A DNA stretch of 12,857 nucleotides from an uncultured Coriobacteriaceae bacterium (GCA_900552585.1 USAB01000049.1:1-12857); one strand, 5' to 3'; positions 6,552 to 12,857 are shown, counted from the first letter of the stretch. Program-made: numbers and translations. Notes: a model not told the origin generated them from the sequence alone.

Positions 6552-8185
6552 CGCCTCTTGCGCAGGCGCTTGCTGCGCCGCGACGTGAGCACGACATACG
6601 CGGCAAGCACGATGCTGCTGGTGAAGCCCACGATGCCGAGTAGCGGCACGCCGATGACGCGCGGCTCCAGGCCCGTCAGGCACAGGATGCACGAGCCGAT
6701 GAACATGAAGCCCGCCAGCATCATCAGCGACAAGTCGCCAATCGTGCTCTTGACCAGCTCCGTGGTCTTGTCCGACAGCTGGACGTCCATGCTGAACTTC
6801 AGCTGGCCCTTCTGCAGCATGTCCAGCGTCTCCGTGGTTTTCGTGGGGAGCGTGGTCGTGGCCTCGGCACTGTCCATGCTCTGTCCCAGCATCTGCCGCA
6901 TTTTGTTCTGGTACATGTTGGCGCTTACGGACGTGCTCATATAGTCCACCAGCACCTTCATGATGTTCAGCCGGTCGGAGACCATGTGGATGGTGCCCTC
7001 CAGCGTGACCAGGCCGCGGCCCAGCATGACGATGAACGGCGCGGTCTGGAAGCCGTTCTGCTTCATGGTGTCGCTGATCTCGTTCACTAGCGCGCCGGTG
7101 TCGAAGCTGGCCAGGTCCGAGTTGAAGTACTCGTCTATCATGCGTTCGCATGCTTCCAGCAGCGCGCCGTGGTCGATGGGGCCCGTGGGCGTGGCAATCT
7201 GCAGCAGGCCGCGCTTCAGGCCGTATGCATCGCCTTTCGCCAGGGCGTGGATGATGTGCTGCATGACCTCGCGGTCATGCGTGGTCAGCTGGCCCATCAT
7301 ACCGAAGTCGATCCATTCCACCGTCTTGTCGGCGGTGATCAGGATGTTCCCTGCATGGGGGTCGGCGTGGAAGAAGCCGTCGTCCATGATCTGCTGCACA
7401 TAGTTGTGCGCGATGAGGTAGGCCAGGTCGTCGCGGTCTTCGGCGGACAGGTCCATTTTGTCGATGTCCTCCACGCAGTGCGACGAGAAGAAATCCTCCG
7501 TCAGGATGGCGTGCGTGGAGTAGTCCTCGTAGCAGCGCGGCGACTTGATGCGTGCGCGGTTCTTGTTGTTCTCGTAGAAGCGCTCCAGGTTGCCGGCCTC
7601 CACGTCGAAATCCAGCTCCTGGTCCGACGTGGTTTCCAGCTCGTCTACCAGTTGGCTCAACGACAGCTGGTCCTTGTCGTGCGTCACCAGGTCGTAGAGG
7701 TCCACCAGCTGGTGGAGGATGGCCAGGTCGTTCGCCGTGGATTCCACAATGCCCGGGCGCTGCACCTTCACGGCCACCTCGGTCTTGGCGTCCGGAAGGA
7801 CGGCGCGGTGCACCTGGGCGATGGAAGCGGAGCCGATGGCCTTCTCATCGAACGAAGAGAACAGCTGGTCTATCGGTTTTCCCAGCTCGGATTGCACCTG
7901 CTTCTTCACCGTGTCCAGGTCCATGGGCCGCACGTTCGTGCGTAGCGAGCCCAGCGCCTCGCAGTATTCCGCGGGAATCATGTCCGGATGCGTGGATACG
8001 ATTTGCCCCATCTTCACGAACGTGGGTCCCAGATCCTCCAGCAGCGCGACCGTCTCTTGAGGGGAGATGCCCTTGCGCACCTCGTGTTTGCGCAGGATCT
8101 CCAGTATCTCCTTGAAACGAGCGCTGGATGCCTCGGTGCGCTTGCGTGCTTTCTCTCGCGTCAGAATGTCGTGAAATGAGGGCAT
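6548..8185 (-). CDS. UbiB/ABC1 family atypical kinase-like protein, membrane anchored
   Basis: This 545-aa protein is of the UbiB/COQ8 family, whose members bind ATP and support quinone or isoprenoid-lipid metabolism. Seen: the family-specific K58-x-G-Q motif (PTFVKMGQIVSTHPDMIP) with its conserved downstream segment; the A-rich loop region, here GSAS instead of AAAS, in IGSASIAQVHRA (117-128); VAVKVQRPG with the ATP-contacting Lys140; ELDFDVEAGN (190-199); the catalytic-loop HADPHAGN (273-280); and the metal-binding DFG (293-295). Two hydrophobic helices near residues 478-535 and a basic tail (RRSKRLRKRR) make a C-terminal membrane anchor, as in UbiB. I chose ATG 8185 because GGAGGT lies five bases upstream; a 24-residue longer reading to 8257 has none. 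In an anaerobe without ubiquinone the likely partner is menaquinone or another prenyl lipid, which is inference. Confidence 0.92.
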   Translation of the reverse strand: MPSFHDILTREKARKRTEASSARFKEILEILRKHEVRKGISPQETVALLEDLGPTFVKMGQIVSTHPDMIPAEYCEALGSLRTNVRPMDLDTVKKQVQSELGKPIDQLFSSFDEKAIGSASIAQVHRAVLPDAKTEVAVKVQRPGIVESTANDLAILHQLVDLYDLVTHDKDQLSLSQLVDELETTSDQELDFDVEAGNLERFYENNKNRARIKSPRCYEDYSTHAILTEDFFSSHCVEDIDKMDLSAEDRDDLAYLIAHNYVQQIMDDGFFHADPHAGNILITADKTVEWIDFGMMGQLTTHDREVMQHIIHALAKGDAYGLKRGLLQIATPTGPIDHGALLEACERMIDEYFNSDLASFDTGALVNEISDTMKQNGFQTAPFIVMLGRGLVTLEGTIHMVSDRLNIMKVLVDYMSTSVSANMYQNKMRQMLGQSMDSAEATTTLPTKTTETLDMLQKGQLKFSMDVQLSDKTTELVKSTIGDLSLMMLAGFMFIGSCILCLTGLEPRVIGVPLLGIVGFTSSIVLAAYVVLTSRRSKRLRKRR

Positions 8186-8190
8186 GGTCG

Positions 8191-8196
8191 ACCTCC
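8191..8196 (-). promoter_or_regulatory. Ribosome-binding site that sets the UbiB-like start
   Basis: GGAGGT on the minus strand, five bases before the ATG at 8185. It decides against the upstream in-frame ATG codons at 8257 and 8245. Confidence 0.75.
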
Positions 8197-8464
8197 GCTC
8201 GATGCGTTTCGTTGCGCTCGGATACAGTCCTGCGGGCAGTTTCATCTGTCTTTGCATTCTACGTGTCCCTGCGCGAATGGAGCGTGGAATAAGACGGCAA
8301 TCAAGGGTATGTCGACAAGAATTACCAGTTCGGGGGCTTATGTTTCAGCAATATTTCGAAATCGATAAACAAAAAAGACAATTTGAAGGTTCTTTGCCTT
8401 CATCGTTCAGAGCAGGCAAATGCCGGCTGTAATCTTCGCTAGAATGACCGGGCGGCAGAATTAC

Positions 8465-8490
8465 CACGACAAAGTGGCACAATTGTCGTG
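8465..8490. repeat. Inverted repeat, candidate operator of the TetR-family regulator
   Basis: CACGACAA and TTGTCGTG are perfect 8-base arms separated by 10 bases; the interior also holds GTGGCAC and the palindrome ACAATTGT. It sits 102 bases upstream of the regulator start and 280 bases from the UbiB-like start. TetR-family proteins usually bind such palindromes in their own divergent promoter region. Binding here is inference. Confidence 0.45.
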
Positions 8491-8540
8491 TTACGGCAGG
8501 GATGCGGTTGGCCTTTCAGTTTGTCTTAGGTTTCCGAAAT

Positions 8541-8546
8541 ATAGTG
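8541..8546 (+). promoter_or_regulatory. Candidate -10 element of the TetR-family gene
   Basis: TATAGT matches the -10 consensus at five of six bases, 45 bases before the chosen start codon. The -35 region is poor (TTTGTC at 8520-8525, 15 bases away), which could fit an activated or weak promoter. Confidence 0.35.
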
Positions 8547-8591
8547 CTCAATAGAATGGGTGTACGACGTGCTGTTTTGGAAGGTCGAGGT

Positions 8592-9146
8592 ATGGAAGAA
8601 GATAAGGCGGAAAAGATCGTCCGCATCGCGCGAGATATCTTCGAGCGCGAAGGCGTACGAAAAACCACCATTTCTGCCATCATGCGTGAGGCGGGTATTA
8701 CCCGCGAGTTGTTTTATTACTACTTTAAGAATAAGTCCGAGCTGATCGAAGCCGTTCTTGACAGCTATTCCGACGACGTTGCCGCCGACATCAAGGCGTG
8801 GAGTAATCATTTCGATACCGGCGAACAGAATTTCGCCGACCTGGTGGGGTATTTCCGCTCCTGCATGAACAACGAGGTGGAAAGCTGCCGTGCCATGCAC
8901 GCCGTCATGAAGGAAACGCAAAGTTCCGAAACCATGGCGAGCCGCGTGGTCGTGCGCGCTATCAGCGTGCTGAGGAACACGGATTTCTTCCGTTTGTGCG
9001 AGCGCTGCTCGCCGGTTCCCGCAGAACAGGGCCTTGCGTTCGTGCTGAATGCCATCTTCGGCATGTTCCGCTCCGACATGGGGACTAGCGACAAGGTCGT
9101 CGTGCGGCTTTCGCGCGAGGCACTCTGCCTGCCCGACGATATCTAG
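8592..9146 (+). CDS. TetR/AcrR-family transcriptional regulator
   Basis: This 184-aa protein has a clear N-terminal TetR DNA-binding domain at residues 5-55: AEKIVRIARDIFEREGVRKT, then the helix-turn-helix ISAIMREAGITRELFYYYF (27-45) and KNKSELIEAVLDSY, where the Tyr-Tyr-Tyr-Phe recognition helix end is classic. The remaining 130 residues are the helical ligand-binding/dimer domain, which varies too much to name a ligand; it is Cys-containing (residues 95, 102, 137, 140 or so). I chose ATG 8592 because GGAAGG lies seven bases upstream and the protein then begins right before the first helix, leaving off 30 unconserved codons of open frame. It probably represses itself and perhaps the divergent UbiB-like gene through the repeat at 8465-8490. 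Codon use is somewhat less GC-rich at the 5' end than in its neighbours. Confidence 0.92.
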   Translation: MEEDKAEKIVRIARDIFEREGVRKTTISAIMREAGITRELFYYYFKNKSELIEAVLDSYSDDVAADIKAWSNHFDTGEQNFADLVGYFRSCMNNEVESCRAMHAVMKETQSSETMASRVVVRAISVLRNTDFFRLCERCSPVPAEQGLAFVLNAIFGMFRSDMGTSDKVVVRLSREALCLPDDI

Positions 9147-9156
9147 AAGGCGCAAT

Positions 9157-9207
9157 CGGGCATGCGATACGCCCGCTACGCGCGCTTCTTTGCGTAGGCA
9201 ACCGGGC
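9157..9207 (+). terminator. Possible terminator or alternative hairpins after the TetR-family gene
   Basis: GCCCG-CTACGC (9171-9181) pairs with GCGTAG (9193-9198) and, after a 5-base bulge, CGGGC (9203-9207). The GCCCG arm can instead pair with an earlier CGGGC (9157-9161). The stem begins 24 bases after the stop codon, as expected of a terminator, but no T-tract follows. Confidence 0.3.
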
Positions 9208-9383
9208 TTACGTATTCGTCATTATCGCTTTCTGCGTTTCCTACGTGGTCGGTTTCTTCGGACCGCTGCGGCGCATTCGGCTATTCGCTTTACGAGAGCG
9301 CCTGGTAGCCGGCCCACTTTTCTGTCATTGAGAATGAAATCATTCACAGATGCCCAGCGCGTATGCGCGGGCGTGCTGTTTAC

Positions 9384-9414
9384 GTGACGGCGCAAGAGCG
9401 CCGCCCGCTAGCAT
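9384..9414 (+). promoter_or_regulatory. Candidate promoter giving a leaderless prepilin peptidase mRNA
   Basis: TAGCAT (9409-9414) is a good -10 element placed so that transcription would begin at, or within a base of, the A of ATG 9421. A weak -35 (GTGACG, 9384-9389) lies 19 bases upstream. No Shine-Dalgarno sequence is present in the bases before the ATG (ATGGCGGT), which supports a leaderless reading. Confidence 0.35.
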
Positions 9415-9420
9415 GGCGGT

Positions 9421-9978
9421 ATGGGCAAGGCAATTGCGACATATGGCATTGCGGCGGCGGGTATTCTGCTGGCGCGGCATCAGATGCTCCTGACGGGGGA
9501 GTACCTACTGTTTGCGGCCGTGCTGGTTGCCGTTGCAGCGGCGGATATCCGGTACCGCATCATTCCCGATGTGCTGCTGATTCTTGCCTTGGCCATCCGT
9601 GCGGCGTACCTGGTGGTGTGCCTGCTGCTGCCCGCGGCGGCGCAGGTGCAAGCAGGGGATGGTGCTGCGGAGGCGCTGCGGTCCGTGCTCGGTGCGCTGT
9701 GCCTGCCGGCGCTTCTGCTTGCAGCGGCCGCGCTTGCCGGGCGCGTGAAGGAAAAGACGCCCATCGGTGGCGGCGACGTGAAGCTGTTCGCTGTCATCGG
9801 TGCGTATTTCGGCTGGCGCGCCGGTTTGGCGGTCATGTTCGCATCGTGTCTGTTCGCGCTGCCGATTGCCGGAATTCAGCGCGCCTCCGACCGCCGTGCC
9901 GGACGCCAATCCGACGACACGTTCCCGTTCGCGCCCGCCATCGCGCTTGCGTGCTGGGCGGGCATGCTGGTGCTGTGA
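9421..9978 (+). CDS. A24-family prepilin peptidase (type IV/Flp-pilus type), short form
   Basis: This 185-aa polytopic membrane aspartic protease would cleave the leader from type IV or Flp/Tad-type prepilins on the cytoplasmic side. The two catalytic Asp residues are visible: Asp42 in AADIRYRIIPD and Asp119 in the GxGD-type motif IGGGDVKLF (115-123). About five to six hydrophobic segments span 8-40, 52-72, 85-107, 122-147 and 168-185. It lacks the N-terminal Cys-rich methylase domain of PilD, so it belongs with the short CpaA/TadV-like forms. No pilin, secretion ATPase or other assembly gene is in the window, so its substrate is unknown. The start is the weakest point: ATG 9421 has no ribosome-binding site, but the protein then starts naturally with its first membrane helix and a leaderless promoter fits. 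Confidence 0.85.
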   Translation: MGKAIATYGIAAAGILLARHQMLLTGEYLLFAAVLVAVAAADIRYRIIPDVLLILALAIRAAYLVVCLLLPAAAQVQAGDGAAEALRSVLGALCLPALLLAAAALAGRVKEKTPIGGGDVKLFAVIGAYFGWRAGLAVMFASCLFALPIAGIQRASDRRAGRQSDDTFPFAPAIALACWAGMLVL

Positions 9979-10015
9979 GCGTTCGGCGGCGCCTGTGCTC
10001 TTGCCGTGCGACTTT

Positions 10016-10024
10016 TGGGATAAT
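10016..10024 (+). promoter_or_regulatory. Extended -10 promoter of the spermidine-synthase-like gene
   Basis: TGG followed by GATAAT (10019-10024) is a good extended -10 element with five of six -10 bases matching. It predicts transcription starting near 10031, 24 bases before the start codon, so this gene need not be cotranscribed with the peptidase gene upstream. Confidence 0.5.
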
Positions 10025-10038
10025 GGGCGCAGACGAAG

Positions 10039-10045
10039 AGGAGGT
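10039..10045 (+). promoter_or_regulatory. Ribosome-binding site that sets the spermidine-synthase-like start
   Basis: AGGAGGT, nine bases before ATG 10055. It rules out the 85 extra upstream codons of the same frame, which overlap the peptidase gene. Confidence 0.8.
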
Positions 10046-10054
10046 CCGATAGGC

Positions 10055-10921
10055 ATGATCGACGGGCTGCGCCATATATTCCACCGACATCCGCACGTGT
10101 CCGACCGTCGTCTGCTGGCCTCTCCGCAGACGCTGTTCGGGTCCGCGCTCGTGTACGACCAGGTGGACGACAAGGGCGACACCGTGCGCTTCCTCAGCGT
10201 GAACGGGCTGAAAGAATCCGCTACGTATCTAGACGACCGCTGGAACGAGCTCGTCTTCGACTACACGAAGCGCTACAACCTCATGTTTGCGGCGGGGATT
10301 CCCCTCAATCGCGTGCTCATGATAGGCGGGGGCGGGTATTCCTACCCGAAATACCTGATCAGCCATCGCGGCGATGTGACGATGGACGTGGTGGAAATGG
10401 ATGACGCCATCACGGACCTGGCGCGCGAGTTCTTCTTCTTGGACCGCCTGGAGGAAGAATACGGCGTGCAGGCGTCCGGCCGCCTGAACCTGATTTGCGA
10501 CGATGGGCGCGCGTTCGCGGAACGGTGTGCCGCCGACCCGGGCGCGCGCTACGACGCGGTGCTGAACGATTCGTTCGCCGCCGGCGTGCCGGCGCCGTCG
10601 TTGACGACGGTGGAGGCCGCGCAGGCCATCCGCGGGTGCCTGGTACCAGGCGGCTTGTACCTTTCGAATGTCGTGTCGTCGTTGAGGGGGCAGGGCTCGC
10701 AGTTCCTGCAGGCCCAGTTCAAGACGCTGTCTCGGGTATTCCGGCACGTGCATGTGGTTCCCTGCTGTGCGATCGGGATGGATTTCATGCGCGACAACCT
10801 GATGGTCATCGCCACGGACGGCAGCTACCGCTTCCCGGGCGAACGCCCCGTGATGCCAGCGGAAGACGCTCCGGTGCTGACGGACGAGGACAATCCGGTG
10901 CGCAACCTGATTGATTGGTGA
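10055..10921 (+). CDS. Spermidine-synthase-like protein (class I SAM-methyltransferase fold), probably not a true spermidine synthase
   Basis: This 288-aa soluble protein has the Rossmann-type core of the polyamine synthase family. Residues 25-75 form the small N-terminal beta domain. Motif I is VLMIGGGGYSYPKYL (88-101), the acidic end of strand 2 is VVEMDDAI (112-119), CDDGRAF (148-154) matches the D-G/A motif, and YDAVLNDSF (166-174) is the strand-4 motif. In spermidine synthases this last segment reads D-x-x-D with two catalytic Asp; here it is N-D-S-F-A, so the second Asp is missing, and the usual GGGDGG is GGGGYS. Many bacteria carry such uncharacterised relatives, some fused to transporters; this one is free-standing. 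Expect nucleotide-type ligand binding (SAM or dcSAM), with acceptor unknown. It has its own promoter and ribosome-binding site and lies 76 bases after the peptidase gene. Confidence 0.82.
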   Translation: MIDGLRHIFHRHPHVSDRRLLASPQTLFGSALVYDQVDDKGDTVRFLSVNGLKESATYLDDRWNELVFDYTKRYNLMFAAGIPLNRVLMIGGGGYSYPKYLISHRGDVTMDVVEMDDAITDLAREFFFLDRLEEEYGVQASGRLNLICDDGRAFAERCAADPGARYDAVLNDSFAAGVPAPSLTTVEAAQAIRGCLVPGGLYLSNVVSSLRGQGSQFLQAQFKTLSRVFRHVHVVPCCAIGMDFMRDNLMVIATDGSYRFPGERPVMPAEDAPVLTDEDNPVRNLIDW

Positions 10922-11068
10922 TTGCCGCGCAAGGCGGCGCGTGCGGGCACGGGTACGTCAGGCGACACCTGCGGGCGCGAGCGGGCTAGGTGGCGATTGC
11001 GGCCGCGGGTGCACCGAGCGGCGGCGGTCCGCCGAGCGCCGCAGGGCGGGGAAGCGCAAGAAATGAAA

Positions 11069-11094
11069 AAGGCGCAGCCGTGAAGCTGCGCCTT
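11069..11094 (-). terminator. Rho-independent terminator of the iorB-CoA ligase operon
   Basis: A perfect 10-bp stem (AAGGCGCAGC/GCTGCGCCTT) with a 6-base loop. On the minus strand the stem ends in CCTT followed by TTTCATTTC, a good T-tract, 67 bases past the ligase stop. From the plus strand no T-tract follows, so it serves mainly the minus-strand operon. The spermidine-synthase-like gene has only a T-less GC hairpin (CGGCGG/CCGCCG at 11022-11034) as a possible end signal. Confidence 0.85.
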
Positions 11095-11160
11095 GTGCGG
11101 TTCGGATGCCGATTCGCCCGGAACGTGCCGGTTCCGGCGGCTGTTCTCCCGTGCCTTTCG

Positions 11161-12396
11161 CTATTCGTAACGTTCGTCGAACACGCGCTGCGTTTTCTTC
11201 TCGCTGCGCGGAAGCACGCCCAGCTCGACGACCTTTACCAGCGGTGTGAAGCCAATCTCGCTCTTCACCTCGGTGGCAACGCGGTCGGCGACCTCCAGGA
11301 AGTCCTCCGTGCCGTCCGTTTCCACGTAGATGCGCATGGTGTCGCGGCCTTCGAGGTGCGAGATGCGAATCTGGTATTCGCTGGACAGCTCGGGGAATTC
11401 GGCAAGGATGCCCTCGATCTGTTTCGGGAACACGTTGACGCCCTTGATCTTCATCATGTCGTCCGAGCGGCCCACCAGCGCATCCAGGCGCGGGTGCTTG
11501 CTGCCGCAGGCGCATTCACCCGGGATGATGCGCGAGATGTCGTGCGTGCGGAAGCGAATCAGCGGCGCGCCCTCCTTTTGCAGCGTGGTGATGCAGATCT
11601 CGCCATATGTGCCGTCCGGCACGGGCTTCAGCGTCTGTGGGTCCAGGATCTCGATGTACGTGTAGTCATTCCAGCAGTGCATGCCGTTTTCGTACTTGCA
11701 ACTGATGCCGATGCCGGGGCCGTAGATCTCCGTCAGGCCGTAGATGTCGTACAGCTCGATGCCCAGCTCGGTCTTGATGCGCTCGCGCATCTTCTTGCCC
11801 CAGCGCTCGGAGCCGATGATGCCCTTCTTCAGGTAGATGGAATCGTTCAGGCTGCGCGCGCCGATCTCTTCAGCCAGCAGCAGGGCATACGACGACGTGG
11901 CGCACAGCACCGTGGACTTCATATCCTGCATGAAGCGCAGCTGCTTCTCCGTGTTGCCGGGACCCATGGGGATGGCCATGGCGCCCAGGCGCTCGCAGCC
12001 GGCCTGGAAGCCGATGCCGGCGGTCCACAGGCCGTAGCCCGGCGTGATCTGCACGCGGTCCTTGTTCGTCACGCCGGCGTAGTCAAAGCAGCGGGCGAAC
12101 TGGATGGCCCAGTCTTCCACATCCTTCTTCGTGTACGGGATGATGACCGGCGTTCCCGTGGTGCCGGACGAAGAGTGGATGCGGACGATCTTCTCTTCGG
12201 GGACGGCGGCGATTCCCAGCGGATAGGCCTCGCGCAGGTCGCCCTTCTCCGTGAAGGGCAGCTGCTCGAAGTCCGCCTGGGACTTTACATCCTCTACGTT
12301 CACGCCGGCGAATTTCTTCGCATAGAACGGCGAACGCTCCTTGATGCTCTGCAGCAGCGTTTCGATGGAATCAAGCTGTTCTGGGGTCATGTCCAT
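11161..12396 (-). CDS. paaK: Phenylacetate-CoA ligase family (AMP-forming) aryl-acid CoA ligase
   Basis: This 411-aa cytoplasmic adenylate-forming enzyme would join an aryl acid such as phenylacetate or indoleacetate to CoA with ATP going to AMP. Motifs: the phosphate-binding loop SSSGTTGTP (75-83), YGLTEIYGPG (219-228) for adenylate binding, THD (284-286) with the ATP-ribose Asp, C-A-C-G (295-298) and LVGRSDDMMKIKGVNVFP (307-324), the hinge and ACT-like C-terminal start of PaaK enzymes. It is slightly shorter than the usual 430-440 aa but has every block. The start at 12396 has AGGA eight bases upstream. It follows iorB by 23 bases in the same operon, the arrangement known from anaerobes that ferment aromatic amino acids; there the ligase may work on aryl-acetates made by the oxidoreductase or in the reverse, energy-conserving sense. 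The exact acid is not readable here. Confidence 0.9.
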   Translation of the reverse strand: MDMTPEQLDSIETLLQSIKERSPFYAKKFAGVNVEDVKSQADFEQLPFTEKGDLREAYPLGIAAVPEEKIVRIHSSSGTTGTPVIIPYTKKDVEDWAIQFARCFDYAGVTNKDRVQITPGYGLWTAGIGFQAGCERLGAMAIPMGPGNTEKQLRFMQDMKSTVLCATSSYALLLAEEIGARSLNDSIYLKKGIIGSERWGKKMRERIKTELGIELYDIYGLTEIYGPGIGISCKYENGMHCWNDYTYIEILDPQTLKPVPDGTYGEICITTLQKEGAPLIRFRTHDISRIIPGECACGSKHPRLDALVGRSDDMMKIKGVNVFPKQIEGILAEFPELSSEYQIRISHLEGRDTMRIYVETDGTEDFLEVADRVATEVKSEIGFTPLVKVVELGVLPRSEKKTQRVFDERYE

Positions 12397-12404
12397 GGTA
12401 TCTA

Positions 12405-12408
12405 TCCT
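12405..12408 (-). promoter_or_regulatory. Ribosome-binding site of the CoA ligase
   Basis: AGGA on the minus strand, eight bases before ATG 12396. It favours this ATG over the second in-frame ATG two codons later. Confidence 0.6.
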
Positions 12409-12419
12409 GACGCTTGGGT

Positions 12420-12857
12420 TTACTCTTTGGCGGCGGAAAGCTGGGCGACCGTCGCATCGATTGCGGCTAAGTTTAGCTCAATGAAGCGGGGCTTGACGCA
12501 TTTTTGCAGGGCTTCGCGCAGCTCGTCCATGCCAATGGTGCCGCGCAGGCCGTAGTCCGCCTGTTCCGACAGGTATACGGCCGCCGTCAGCATGACGATG
12601 TTCACGGCCTTCCTGCTGCCTATCTGGCGGCTGACCGCATCTTCGTCCACGGCCGCGAAGTGCGGGCAGACGGTCTGCAGGTACGCCAGCAGCGGTGTGG
12701 CCTCGTAAGGCTTGCCGGATAGGTTCGTGGAAACAGATGGGATGGCGGTCGATGCGCAGACCATCAGGCCGTTGCCCGAAAGGAACGGCAGCGCTCGGAT
12801 GGCCTCGCCCGGTTCCTGCGCAATGACCAGGTCCGCCTGCCCGTTCGCCACCAGCGG
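12420..12857 (-). CDS. iorB: Indolepyruvate:ferredoxin oxidoreductase beta subunit, C-terminal part (5' end outside window)
   Basis: About 145 codons are visible and the frame stays open to the right edge, so the GTG at 12851 is internal. The sequence NGQADLVIAQEPGEAIRALPFL is the gamma-type domain of 2-oxoacid:ferredoxin oxidoreductases, with the A-D-x-x-x-A-x-E-P-G-E-A-x-R pattern specific to IorB as I know it, followed by NIVMLTAAVYL and the closing KCVKPRFIELNLAAI typical of this subunit. With IorA (expected just upstream, outside the window), it oxidatively decarboxylates aryl-pyruvates such as indolepyruvate or phenylpyruvate to aryl-acetyl-CoA and reduces ferredoxin. TPP and the iron-sulphur clusters sit in IorA. 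It is followed 23 bases later by the CoA ligase gene, and the terminator at 11069-11094 ends the operon. Confidence 0.9.
   Translation of the reverse strand, partial: PLVANGQADLVIAQEPGEAIRALPFLSGNGLMVCASTAIPSVSTNLSGKPYEATPLLAYLQTVCPHFAAVDEDAVSRQIGSRKAVNIVMLTAAVYLSEQADYGLRGTIGMDELREALQKCVKPRFIELNLAAIDATVAQLSAAKE

Larger units (their letters stand above)
8186..8591. other. Divergent control region between the UbiB-like gene and the TetR-family gene
   Basis: These 406 bases show no supportable gene; the short open frames here lack ribosome-binding sites and family sequence. The centre (8330-8400) is clearly AT-richer than the rest of the window. On the minus strand TAGAAT (8261-8256) is a possible -10 for the UbiB-like gene. 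On the plus strand TATAGT (8541-8546) is a possible -10 for the regulator. A 10-base direct repeat AGAATTACCA occurs at 8318-8327 and 8457-8466, and an inverted repeat lies at 8465-8490. The direct repeat could be chance at this length. Confidence 0.55.

Noticed and set aside
5100..7151. A 683-codon open frame on the minus strand opposite the CmpB-family gene and running into the UbiB-like gene
   Set aside because: Shadow frame: His/Gln/Arg-rich translation with no motif, lying across two genes with clear family signatures.
8186..8591. A small gene in the gap between the UbiB-like and TetR-family genes (82-codon frame at 8184-8432)
   Set aside because: No ribosome-binding site, no recognisable sequence, and its start overlaps the UbiB-like ribosome-binding region.
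10055..10921. Annotation as true spermidine synthase (speE)
   Set aside because: The fold fits but the second catalytic Asp and the GGGDGG motif are absent, and no polyamine gene is next to it.
10990..12555. A 521-codon open frame on the plus strand opposite the CoA ligase
   Set aside because: Antisense shadow of a gene with all PaaK motifs; it also crosses a terminator and the iorB-ligase junction.
1..12857. Mobile element, CRISPR array, defence system or RNA gene
   Set aside because: I saw no transposase or integrase motifs, no regularly spaced repeats and no tRNA-like cloverleaf; the genes are housekeeping or metabolic types with even composition.

Overview
The window reads as a stretch of ordinary chromosome from a GC-rich anaerobe. 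High GC, a class III (anaerobic) ribonucleotide reductase and an indolepyruvate:ferredoxin oxidoreductase operon with an aryl-acid CoA ligase suggest a Coriobacteriia/Eggerthellales-type actinobacterium. That placement is inference from gene content and composition; there is no rRNA or other marker gene here. I see no insertion sequence, phage gene, CRISPR array, tRNA or rRNA.

Layout, left to right. (1) The 3' end of an acyl-CoA dehydrogenase (+) meets nrdD-nrdG (-) across a bidirectional terminator at 417-455. (2) nrdD (3351-1129) and nrdG (1122-559) form a translationally coupled operon for anaerobic dNTP synthesis. Its leader has a 13-bp hairpin and a second competing hairpin, and two NrdR-like boxes lie 32 bp apart further upstream. 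(3) Divergent from nrdD is a CDF-family metal exporter (3810-4934) with Mn-type metal ligands and two consecutive C-terminal cytoplasmic domains. (4) An acidic-tailed, multi-spanning CmpB-family membrane protein (5136-6551) runs tail to tail into a UbiB/ABC1-type kinase-like gene (8185-6548); one CTAG carries both stop codons. (5) A TetR-family regulator (8592-9146) is divergent from the UbiB-like gene across a 406-base AT-richer gap holding an 8-bp inverted repeat. (6) An orphan, possibly leaderless, prepilin peptidase (9421-9978) is followed by a spermidine-synthase-like methyltransferase-fold protein (10055-10921) that lacks the second catalytic Asp. (7) Convergent with that gene, a phenylacetate-CoA-ligase-family gene (12396-11161) follows a truncated iorB (12857-12420) in one operon, ending in a strong terminator at 11069-11094.

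Two modules work as units. NrdD is the glycyl-radical reductase and NrdG its activase. IorB with the CoA ligase fits ferredoxin-linked oxidative decarboxylation of aryl-pyruvates to aryl-acetyl-CoA, with the ligase interconverting the CoA ester and the free aryl acid. The other genes stand mostly alone. I found no clear new multi-gene system. The best leads are the structured, possibly switching nrdD leader with NrdR boxes, the CmpB-family fusion protein, and the catalytically altered spermidine-synthase-like protein.
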